A DNA stretch of 64,000 bases. Origin: an uncultured bacterium (lineage in GTDB: Bacteria > Verrucomicrobiota > Lentisphaeria > Victivallales > UBA1829). Location: assembly GCA_900548385.1 (NCBI GenBank), contig URKJ01000008.1, positions 1-64,000 on the forward strand. The letters run 5' to 3'. The first letter of the stretch is position 1, and each line of letters opens with the position of its first letter. This document shows, in pieces, positions 7,892 through 15,611 of the stretch. Below the pieces are notes generated by a model. It was not told the DNA's origin. It searched no databases and worked only from the letters and a program-made list of their open reading frames with translations. The position numbers were made by a program, and so were the translations under genes.

Positions 7892-8794
7892 TCAGAACCC
7901 GAAAGGCGGACAGCAATCTTCGTCACAAGGATCGCCCTTATAAAATTTTGCTTGGCATTTTTCGCATCCCCACTTCGGCTCGTTCCCTGTGATACAACAG
8001 CCTCCGAGAATATATTTACCAGATGCAGACGCTTCTGCCGTGGGCATTCCGAAAAGATATGGCTTCACTTTTGTCGATCCACAGAATGGACACTTTGCGG
8101 GTTTCGCTGGTATCAGCATTTCTCGCGTCAAAATCTGACGGCATTCACGCTTCAACGCCATGAAAATACGCCACGCAGCGGGAAAGCCGTTGTCGCCGTG
8201 AGATTCCTTCAGAACTTTTCTCCCAGCCTTTAACCGCATGGACCAACTTGTTCCGTCGAGGACTGGCTCGTAGTATTTTTCATCCCATTGATCGAAACGG
8301 CATGCGTCAATCAGTTCTGTAAGGCGAGCCCATTCCCGTTTGTTGCAGGTGTGTCTCTTGCCTGAAATCCCTTTTTCGAGATCAGTCAATCTGATAACCC
8401 TCGTTTCCAGATTCAAAGATAACGTCATGGGTAGACTTGGGCACGCATGTTCATCATATTGAATCGCTGTAAAAGGGACTTTCGACTTTAGTGGTGAAAC
8501 GACGAAATCCAAATTGAATGGCAGCCCCTCGACCAGCATCCAGTGTTTTGAACTGTCGAGATAAAGCCCGGCCTTTTCTGCGGCCTTCGTCAGAGCAAAG
8601 TCTACGTCAAATAGGCCTTTGTCATCAATTTCCAGATCTTCAAAAGCAAACGGGGTTCCGTGTTCATGCTGTTTCAGGCTAAAAACATCAGCCAGCAAGC
8701 GGAAGGTAGTCGTTGCGGAACCGATCGGCAGTTCCTTCAGCCGGGTTACCAGCCAAGCCAAAATTTCCCTTTTGTCTTTCGGATAAAACAACAT
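7892..8794 (-). CDS. Uncharacterised protein with C-terminal zinc ribbon
   Basis: I do not recognise the first two thirds of this 300-residue protein; they look globular and soluble, with no signal peptide or membrane segment. The last 65 residues hold two CxxC pairs (CPFCGSTKV and CEKCQAKF) separated by an LGGCCIT..PKWGC stretch, which fits a zinc ribbon. A further Cys cluster (CDEDCC) lies close to the C-terminus. The start ATG has a good GGAGA site nine bases upstream. It lies 13 bases downstream of the small gene at 8808-9020 in the same direction, so the two are probably co-transcribed. A nucleic-acid or regulatory role is only a guess. Confidence 0.7.
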   Translation of the reverse strand: MLFYPKDKREILAWLVTRLKELPIGSATTTFRLLADVFSLKQHEHGTPFAFEDLEIDDKGLFDVDFALTKAAEKAGLYLDSSKHWMLVEGLPFNLDFVVSPLKSKVPFTAIQYDEHACPSLPMTLSLNLETRVIRLTDLEKGISGKRHTCNKREWARLTELIDACRFDQWDEKYYEPVLDGTSWSMRLKAGRKVLKESHGDNGFPAAWRIFMALKRECRQILTREMLIPAKPAKCPFCGSTKVKPYLFGMPTAEASASGKYILGGCCITGNEPKWGCEKCQAKFYKGDPCDEDCCPPFGF

Positions 8795-8807
8795 GATGTA
8801 TCTCCAT

Positions 8808-9020
8808 CTATCTGCATTTTAATATGTAGATTCGTGTACAGACTTTGCTATTGGGCGTTTCCGCGATCTCCATTCCGCGCGGAATTGCCGTCAAGGCATC
8901 CGCTGGACATTTTTTCGACGCCACGATCTGTTCGCCGCCGCGTCCCGTATCGGTCTTTCGGAAATAATAGACATCGCCCTTGCGGTTTGTGTAACTGAAG
9001 ATATTTTCGTCTTTTTCCAT
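8808..9020 (-). CDS. Small uncharacterised protein (70 aa)
   Basis: The chosen start is the ATG at 9020, which has a GGAG site six bases upstream; the longer frame upstream overlaps the glycosylase gene. The protein begins MEKDENIFSY and has a compact beta-rich pattern (GDVYYFRKT) with two cysteines. No family recognised. It sits between the DNA glycosylase gene and the zinc-ribbon gene, all on the minus strand with short gaps, and may form one transcript with them. Confidence 0.5.
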   Translation of the reverse strand: MEKDENIFSYTNRKGDVYYFRKTDTGRGGEQIVASKKCPADALTAIPRGMEIAETPNSKVCTRIYILKCR

Positions 9021-9048
9021 CGTTTGCTCCATGTTGGGGCGGACGTTG

Positions 9049-9693
9049 CTAAAAACCTGCCGTGGCGGTTGTTTCAAGGTCGGCAATACGCAATCCACTA
9101 TCTTTGATGCGCCAAAGATAAAGCGACGCGAGCGTCCCGTAGGGCGAATAACGTTTGCGGTAGATTTCAAAATCCGCTTCCGTCAGATCGTCAAGATGAT
9201 TCAGCAACATAATGCCGCGCCGGATACCCAAATCCTTGAAACTTAAAACGTCGGGGCGGCCGAGAGCGAAAATCAAAAGCATTTCCGCCGTCCAAACGCC
9301 GACGCCCTTTAATTTCACCAGTTTGGCAATGATTTCCGCGTCGGATTTCTCAGTCAGCGTTTCAAAATTGACCGCGCCGGAAATCCTGGCTTCGGCAATG
9401 CCGCACAGATATTCAACTTTGCGTTTGGAGAGGCCACACGCGCGCAATTCGTCGAAGCCGACCGCCAACAGCCGTTCCACCGTGATTTCGCCCAACAGCG
9501 CCTTGACGCGCCGAAAAATGGCATCCGCCGCCTTGATCGCCAGCTGTTGAGACACAATGCTCTGCACCAGCGCCGGGAATAAATCCCCGCAACACTCAAA
9601 CGATGACAACTCCGTCTGCCGGACAATCTCAGCAAACTCCGGAGCCTGTCGGCATGACGCTTCTTTATCATGTTTTGTAATCTTGAATTTCAT
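9049..9693 (-). CDS. AlkA-like DNA-3-methyladenine glycosylase
   Basis: The enzyme should remove alkylated bases as the first step of base-excision repair. The 214-residue protein is an HhH-GPD fold: a SIVSQQLAIKAA helix at about 45-56, a helix-hairpin-helix LVKLKGVGVWTAEMLL at 125-140, and the catalytic Asp in SFKDLGIRRG (D154). It lacks the N-terminal TBP-like domain of E. coli AlkA and so resembles the short form found in many bacteria. The start ATG directly follows the stop of the secreted repeat gene (TAGATG), so the two are read together. In a defence island it may be repair cargo, or act on modified phage DNA, which would be inference. Confidence 0.85.
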   Translation of the reverse strand: MKFKITKHDKEASCRQAPEFAEIVRQTELSSFECCGDLFPALVQSIVSQQLAIKAADAIFRRVKALLGEITVERLLAVGFDELRACGLSKRKVEYLCGIAEARISGAVNFETLTEKSDAEIIAKLVKLKGVGVWTAEMLLIFALGRPDVLSFKDLGIRRGIMLLNHLDDLTEADFEIYRKRYSPYGTLASLYLWRIKDSGLRIADLETTATAGF

Positions 9694-9930
9694 CTATCTC
9701 TTCGTTCCGCTCGTCCGCCCTTGCGTATCCCGATAGACCGTGGTGTTACCATTGGTCGTTGCTGTTCCTGCTGTCCGGCCTTGGGCATCGCGGTACATGG
9801 TGTGGTTTCCGCTGGTCGACGCGGTTCCCGTTGTCCGTCCTTGAGCATTACGATAAGTCTGCCGGTCGGCGGCAAAGATGGCACAGGCGGAAAACAACGC
9901 GAAGGCAATCAGGAGAATTTTAATTTTCAT
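9694..9930 (-). CDS. Small secreted protein with three YRDAQGR repeats
   Basis: The frame has a clear signal peptide (MKIKILLIAFALFSACAIFA, cleavage before ADRQ). The mature part is only three repeats of a 20-21-residue unit, with core YRNAQGRTTGTA, YRDAQGRTAGTA and YRDTQGRTSGT. The repeats are polar, glycine- and threonine-rich and resemble short beta repeats seen in some RHS/YD-like or adhesive proteins; I know no exact family. The start at 9930 gives the best signal peptide; an ATG at 9939 is also possible. It lies just downstream of brxL in the same direction, so it may ride on the BREX transcript, although secretion argues against a BREX function. Confidence 0.6.
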   Translation of the reverse strand: MKIKILLIAFALFSACAIFAADRQTYRNAQGRTTGTASTSGNHTMYRDAQGRTAGTATTNGNTTVYRDTQGRTSGTKR

Positions 9931-9992
9931 CGGGCTCATGCCTTTTCGCTTTGTTCTGAGATTCCATTTCACATATTCCAAGAATTGACTGC

Positions 9993-12068
9993 TCATTCTT
10001 GTTTTTCAGTCTCCTCAGGAATTCGAATATAGGTTATTCCAAAGCTTTTGCATGCACGATATGCCTGCATTGAGTTCTGCAATGAAAAGGTGTTATTTCC
10101 ATCATAATTCTGAAAGATATCAAGTCCCCGTCCAAGAATTATTTTCCAGCCTGTGTCGGTCGTAATATCGCGATCATGAATTGTTTGGTCGAAGCAGTAG
10201 GTCAGCTGAATTCCGGCCGGCATTACTGCGTTGACAATCTGCTCAAGGAACTCAGTTTGTTTTTCAGGATTAAAGTCATCTGCCATGGTAACCACATGAA
10301 TGCTGATTTCTGCATCGGCGTCATTGGTGCTGACAAGTTCCTGCAATAACTCCATGAGGTTTCTCATCTGCCAATAGTTTCGCAAATATGGATCGACAAT
10401 TACGATTTTTTTGGCTTCGCGCAGATAAGGAATCAGCAGCCGCTTAAACGTAATTCCTTTGCTGTTTTCCGGATAGGTAAAATTGCCGACAGGCAAATCA
10501 ACAGCTTTCATTTTCTCTGGATGGATTACGGTCTCTGTTGCAGGAGAAACTTCACCGGATGATTTCAGTGTGGCATTTTCAACAGGTACGTTATCACCAT
10601 TTATATAGTAAAAGCGTGGATACTCTGTCTCTTCCAACGTTTTCACTGTGTATAATTTGCCATCAGCTCCAGTATACTTGAAATCTGGCTTGGAATAGGT
10701 CGAATCAAAACGCATAATCTGATCTTTGACACGCTTTCTCCCTTCAATGGCGAAGTCCAGCAAATGTTTAACCTCTTCATCAGTCGCATCGTGATTCGGG
10801 AAAATCATTTTCATCAGCCCGGACATCGTCTTTTGAATCCCATCACGATCACGGGTTGAAATGGATGAATCAAGTGTAAAGAACTGCTTATAGTCCGTCG
10901 ACCTGTCATCATCGCGGAATGCCCGCAGAATTTCCGCCAGATAGTCCACAACAAAACCATAACCATTGGAAAACATCTCCGCCCGTATGATGTCAACCTC
11001 CCAGCCGGGAATATAAAAATGAAGTCGATCCAAAAAGGCCGAATCGTGATATTCCTTTGGAAGTTCATCGAACAAATCCGTGTTTTTCAACATGTATGGG
11101 ACACTATGCTGGGTATTGCCTACAAAAATCATGGAGGCTTCTGCACTCAAAGTTTCAACACCACGCGAAAAAGACTTGTTTGCCATATAGTTTTTCATAA
11201 TGTCAACAAGTTTTTTATCGGGTTTTTTCTGTTTTCCGGCAAACTCATCAAATGCTATTGCATCCCAATATCCGACCAGTCCGAGTTTCCCGTTGGAATT
11301 GTTCACAAAAAGCTTGGGAACTGTAACTTCTCCGCCGGAAAGCAAAATGCCATGCGGCGAAAATTCCGAATAGATATGCGATTTCCCTGTGCCTTTAGGA
11401 CCGAGTTCTATGAGATTGTAATTCCGTTCACAGTACGGGACAAGACGCATCAGTTGAAAAAGTTTATTACGTTCACCGAATTGTTCTGGATTAAATCCGA
11501 TGCTTTGAATCAGCAAGTCAATCCATTCCTCTGTGGTAAACTGTTTTCTGGCGTTTAAGAAAAGTTCAAGGTCAAAATGTGACAGTTGAATCGGTTTTAA
11601 TGTGTCCAGTACCCATGGGCATTGATTCTTGTCTTCAGATGGCATATATTCGAGCGAGGCAATACACCATATGCCATTAACCAACAGCTTCGGATGTTGT
11701 TTGACTGTTTCCGACGGGACCAGAACTTTGCTGATGCCTAAATTTGAAAATGTTGCTTCGTAGACATCTGCACGGTCATTCAATGTAACACTTATCTTAT
11801 CAATGACTTTGTGATGCCCTTTTTCCTTGATAGTGGATCGCACCAAACCTGCTTCGTTGCGGTGAACATAATGCTCTCGAAGAATATTTTTGACGGACTC
11901 GATTCCCGTTTGAATGGAGGCTTCATCACTTGTGGCGCAATACTGTCCTAAAAGATATTCCAAAACATAAGTTGGAACGATGGCATTGCCCTTGACTTCC
12001 TTTACCAAGTCCTTGCGAACAACAACACCGGGGAAAGCCTCGCATACTTTCTTATCAAAATCCGTCAT
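9993..12068 (-). CDS. brxL: BREX protein BrxL, AAA+ with MIT_C/PLD-like C-terminus
   Basis: BrxL is the last core gene of type 1 BREX, a ring-forming AAA+ DNA-binding ATPase needed for phage defence. The 691-residue protein has the BrxL N-terminal domain (EYLLGQYCATSD), Walker A LGPKGTGKS at about 224-232, and Walker B AIAFDEFAG. Typical BrxL has a Lon-like protease domain at the C-terminus. Here the last 180 residues instead read as an MIT_C/phospholipase-D-like fold (IVIVDPYLRNYWQMRNL and HDRDITTDTGWKIILGRGLD). The start at 12068 is chosen because it follows GAGGAG by seven bases. The pglZ stop lies just upstream, so the two are coupled. The ATPase call is secure; the domain swap is inferred. 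Confidence 0.9.
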   Translation of the reverse strand: MTDFDKKVCEAFPGVVVRKDLVKEVKGNAIVPTYVLEYLLGQYCATSDEASIQTGIESVKNILREHYVHRNEAGLVRSTIKEKGHHKVIDKISVTLNDRADVYEATFSNLGISKVLVPSETVKQHPKLLVNGIWCIASLEYMPSEDKNQCPWVLDTLKPIQLSHFDLELFLNARKQFTTEEWIDLLIQSIGFNPEQFGERNKLFQLMRLVPYCERNYNLIELGPKGTGKSHIYSEFSPHGILLSGGEVTVPKLFVNNSNGKLGLVGYWDAIAFDEFAGKQKKPDKKLVDIMKNYMANKSFSRGVETLSAEASMIFVGNTQHSVPYMLKNTDLFDELPKEYHDSAFLDRLHFYIPGWEVDIIRAEMFSNGYGFVVDYLAEILRAFRDDDRSTDYKQFFTLDSSISTRDRDGIQKTMSGLMKMIFPNHDATDEEVKHLLDFAIEGRKRVKDQIMRFDSTYSKPDFKYTGADGKLYTVKTLEETEYPRFYYINGDNVPVENATLKSSGEVSPATETVIHPEKMKAVDLPVGNFTYPENSKGITFKRLLIPYLREAKKIVIVDPYLRNYWQMRNLMELLQELVSTNDADAEISIHVVTMADDFNPEKQTEFLEQIVNAVMPAGIQLTYCFDQTIHDRDITTDTGWKIILGRGLDIFQNYDGNNTFSLQNSMQAYRACKSFGITYIRIPEETEKQE

Positions 12069-12079
12069 GTAATATCTCC

Positions 12080-14581
12080 TCAAAAATCAAGATCCATCAG
12101 CTGGCGACGCAACTGATATTTTCTTGTCTGATAATCTTTATAGAAAGTTGTTCCCTGTTCGCATTCCTGCAGTTTCAGCACAACCTCCTGCCCATTGTAT
12201 TTTTCAGCCTCATGCGTTAAAACAAGACTGAACGTAAATTCACGGTCACGCGCACCCTGACCGGTTAAATCGAAAACCAGCTCATGTTCATCGGAAATCA
12301 GCTCTCCGGAGAGAGAAAATAATCCGGCTCGCAATGTTCGCGGAAGAGTTTTTCCTTCCACCGGCGATGCCTGATAACACTTTACGGCAATCTGTCCAGA
12401 GGTAATGACCGACACACCGGAGATGATGTCAACTTCGACGAGCGCAGTATCTCCTTCGCGTTTCTTGCGAATTTTCAAAACCGGAACTACGACTTCCTGC
12501 AAGGATGCTCCGCCGTGAACATACCTGCTACCGGAACCTTTAACACGGAGGCGGTTGATTGACTTTGCAATTTGAATTTCACAATTGCCTTGAATGCCGA
12601 GGGCATCCGGTGTAAACTTTTTCAGTCCATCAACAGGCGTTAGCCCTTGACCAATCACGAAACGTCGATTGACTTTCTGTAAAGAAAGTCCGGATGGAGT
12701 CCCGACAAGGAAGTCATCTTCCGGCAGTTCCCGATTCTGATAAATAAATCCGTGATCAGCAGTCACAATCAGATTGGTGACATTATACCCGGCGAGCCGT
12801 TTTACCATTGCGATAATTTCATCAATGGCGTCCTGCGCAGCTTTACAGGTATTGGCCTCGGTCATTTTGTCATCACCGACTTTATCAATTCTATTGTGAT
12901 AAATGTATACCACATCATTGTCACGAAACAAAGCGCGACCGTTTTCTTTCGTCATATTCTGAAGTTCTTCGGCTGTCAGAACGGAGGAATGTTCACATTT
13001 TTGCGCCAGAATTTTTGCACGTGCTATCGAGCCGTCCGTATTCTGTTCATTCGCCAGAGCAGAAACTCCATTATCCGTGATTCTAAGCTCAAGGGATCTG
13101 TGCGGCAGCAATGCCGCCATGCCGAGTGCGGTATAACTTGGAAGCACGGAACACATGCTGCTCAACTCTGCAGAGTAGCGATCTTCCGCAGTCAAACGTT
13201 CGCAAAGTTCTTCCGCCACCTCATAGCGAAGCGCATCAGAAATGATAACAAAAACTTTTTTGTCCTTGTCCAATATTCCTTGGATGTTGTCGGCAAAAAA
13301 GTGATCCTGCCGGGAGATTCCCGGTACATCCCATTGAGTTTGAAAATCCAGTTTTTCCTGCCATAGGTTGTTAAGAGGCAAAAGGTAACGGTTGGAATAA
13401 AAATTTTCCACCATAGTCTGCAACTCACACAGAAGATCATTCTGTTCCGACGACATAGCATGGTAAATGAATTTTCTATACAGCTGATCCAGTCTGAAAT
13501 ACTGATTGGTATAACATTTAAAACCATCCGTCAAGGAATTCACCGAGAGATTTGTATCACTCATGGTCTGCAGAAATCGTGAAGCCACATCCACGGCAAG
13601 ATAGGCATGTTCAAGGCGTTCGTACCAGAACGTCTGACGGCGTGCGCGGACGATATTGGAACAATCCGTGGCCGAAATGGTTCGCGCCTTGACCCGCGTT
13701 ACGAGTTCCGTCAGAATATGAATGTCTATCTGTTTGAAAAAGTCGAGGTCGCCCAACGTTTCCAGTTTACGCTTTGCCAAATCCGATTCCAGTTCAAGCG
13801 CGGCGGAAACCATCAGGGAACATTGTTCAAAAGTTGGTCCGTATTTACGATTGTCCTTGAAACGCTTCAAAAAAACCAACGCTTCGTCGTTCAGACGAAC
13901 GGACTTTGAACACTCCGAATCCAGCGTCATAAAATAACAGCCTTGAAAGAGACGGAATGCAAAATCCTTTACCGATGGAACATCCGAAAAATAGCCGTAA
14001 TGTTTCTGAACCGCTTTCCATAAAAAAGAGTCCAAATGGCAGGTCTGTATTTCTGTGTATTTCGTATCGCCGCCACCGGCCAATTCCGCCAGCAACTGTT
14101 CAAGAATCGCATCAAGGCGGCAGTCCGCTCCGGTAATAACCGCAAGAATTTTGTAGCGGACGGCATCTATGGAATCATGACCGGAAAGGAGCTTTTTCAA
14201 CGCATTCCGGCGTTTTTGAGTCGTAAAAAAATTGCTGTGATCCGTGGTCAATTTATTGTATTCGTAACTCAAGCCAAGCTCGCTCAGCCACAAAGAATCC
14301 TGATCCGCATAAAACACATCATAGGTCAATTCCAGATTCAGCAACCAATTCTCCTCCAGCGGAGGCTCTTCGCCGGTCGTGAAAACCAGAAATTTGGTAT
14401 TGGGTTCACTGCGAAGCACCCGGTAAAGGATGCCAAATTCATTGTTCTGAACTTCGATCTTTTCAACGCCGGGCAGATTTAAAGCGGCGAATTCATCATG
14501 AAGTTCGTTCTTTTTGTCCCGCCAGCAGACAATCCGGCTCTGCTCGAACTTTTCGATAAGGATTTTTTCGGTGGAGGTCAT
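12080..14581 (-). CDS. pglZ: BREX alkaline-phosphatase-like protein PglZ
   Basis: PglZ is a core BREX protein of the alkaline-phosphatase superfamily. It is required for defence and methylation complex function, but its substrate is uncertain. The 833-residue protein has the metal-site motif IISDALRYEVA (D449) and the downstream TADHGF motif (D609, H610), with a C-terminal beta-rich domain after about residue 700. Length and layout match type A PglZ of BREX type 1. Its ATG overlaps the rhuM stop (ATGA), and brxL starts 12 bases after its end. Nothing looks broken. Confidence 0.94.
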   Translation of the reverse strand: MTSTEKILIEKFEQSRIVCWRDKKNELHDEFAALNLPGVEKIEVQNNEFGILYRVLRSEPNTKFLVFTTGEEPPLEENWLLNLELTYDVFYADQDSLWLSELGLSYEYNKLTTDHSNFFTTQKRRNALKKLLSGHDSIDAVRYKILAVITGADCRLDAILEQLLAELAGGGDTKYTEIQTCHLDSFLWKAVQKHYGYFSDVPSVKDFAFRLFQGCYFMTLDSECSKSVRLNDEALVFLKRFKDNRKYGPTFEQCSLMVSAALELESDLAKRKLETLGDLDFFKQIDIHILTELVTRVKARTISATDCSNIVRARRQTFWYERLEHAYLAVDVASRFLQTMSDTNLSVNSLTDGFKCYTNQYFRLDQLYRKFIYHAMSSEQNDLLCELQTMVENFYSNRYLLPLNNLWQEKLDFQTQWDVPGISRQDHFFADNIQGILDKDKKVFVIISDALRYEVAEELCERLTAEDRYSAELSSMCSVLPSYTALGMAALLPHRSLELRITDNGVSALANEQNTDGSIARAKILAQKCEHSSVLTAEELQNMTKENGRALFRDNDVVYIYHNRIDKVGDDKMTEANTCKAAQDAIDEIIAMVKRLAGYNVTNLIVTADHGFIYQNRELPEDDFLVGTPSGLSLQKVNRRFVIGQGLTPVDGLKKFTPDALGIQGNCEIQIAKSINRLRVKGSGSRYVHGGASLQEVVVPVLKIRKKREGDTALVEVDIISGVSVITSGQIAVKCYQASPVEGKTLPRTLRAGLFSLSGELISDEHELVFDLTGQGARDREFTFSLVLTHEAEKYNGQEVVLKLQECEQGTTFYKDYQTRKYQLRRQLMDLDF

Positions 14582-15606
14582 TTTTCTCTCTCCTGTTTTT
14601 CGGCGAGCTGCCTGATTGCTTTGTCGAAATCGGAGACGATCGGCTGGGTTAAATTAAAGACATCGTATTCAGCTGCGGCCTTCGCTTTTGCCATGGGAGC
14701 GGATACCTTTCCCTTGTTCCCATCTGGCAGCACCTGATATTTCCGGAATGCGAGAAATTCATTGACGCTGGCGGCGAACTGCTCCATCGTGAAGGTGTTT
14801 TCCCGTTCAATCAAATCTTCAATATAGTCGAAATATCCGGTTACGGTACGTTCCAGTTGTTTGATCTGTTTCTCCGGTAAATAATTTTTTGTCACAGAAG
14901 CATCCGATTTCAGCACACGGCCGTTGGGTGCATTTTTCCAAGTCGTCAGCCCCATGTGCTCTTTGGTATGGTCGGCATGAGTATAAACAATCTCCGCTCC
15001 GGTCTGCCCGGTGATGGCAAAGTGAAACTTATTTTGTACCATGGCATAAAAATCGCGTGTGATCTGTGAATCCTTGTCGTAGTCGATACTGCATTCCTGA
15101 AAAATATCGGTGATCTGCTGCCAGATGCGCCGCTCGGATGCGCGAATGGAACGGACACGTTCCAGCAATTCACGGAAGTAGTCTTTGCCGAAAAGCGTTT
15201 TGCCCTGCTTCAACCGGTCGTCATCCAACGCAAACCCTTTGAGCATATATTCTTTTAAAACACCGGTCGCCCAAATGCGGAACTGCGTCGCGCGGCGGGA
15301 GTTTACCCGATACCCGACCGAGATAATGGCGTCAAGGTTGTAAAACTGGGATACTTGCGTTTGGGTTTTTCCCGGGATTGCGCCATGAGGAGTGGTTTGT
15401 GCAATTTCTGCACATACCACTGCTTTATTCAGTTCTTCCTCCTCAAAAATATTTTTTAGGTGTCTGGAAATTACAGAACGGTCAACACCGAACAACTCCG
15501 CCATCCCCTTTTGGGTCAACCAGACAGTCTCGTCTTTAACCGCGGCATCGACGCGAACGTCTTCCGCCGGAGTACTGTATACGATAAACTCAAGTTCATT
15601 TGACAT
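14578..15606 (-). CDS. rhuM: RhuM-family protein inside the BREX operon
   Basis: RhuM-family proteins were named from a Salmonella pathogenicity island gene, and their biochemical role is unknown. The N-terminal DETVWLTQKGMAELFGVDRS looks like a helix-turn-helix. The long C-terminal part (YNLDAIISVGYRVNSRRATQFRIWA and a helical end) is the conserved RhuM body. The 342-residue length is normal. I chose ATG 15606 because GGAGG lies ten bases upstream; an ATG at 15615 overlapping the pglX stop is too close to that site. It sits between pglX and pglZ, with an ATGA overlap into pglZ, as accessory rhuM genes do in some BREX loci. A truncated relative sits in the hsd operon. Confidence 0.85.
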   Translation of the reverse strand: MSNELEFIVYSTPAEDVRVDAAVKDETVWLTQKGMAELFGVDRSVISRHLKNIFEEEELNKAVVCAEIAQTTPHGAIPGKTQTQVSQFYNLDAIISVGYRVNSRRATQFRIWATGVLKEYMLKGFALDDDRLKQGKTLFGKDYFRELLERVRSIRASERRIWQQITDIFQECSIDYDKDSQITRDFYAMVQNKFHFAITGQTGAEIVYTHADHTKEHMGLTTWKNAPNGRVLKSDASVTKNYLPEKQIKQLERTVTGYFDYIEDLIERENTFTMEQFAASVNEFLAFRKYQVLPDGNKGKVSAPMAKAKAAAEYDVFNLTQPIVSDFDKAIRQLAEKQEREK

Positions 15607-15611
15607 AAGAA

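Noticed and set aside
7692..7916. 74-residue minus-strand ORF in the repeat region
   Set aside because: No ribosome site, overlaps the end of the zinc-ribbon gene and lacks protein-like patterns.
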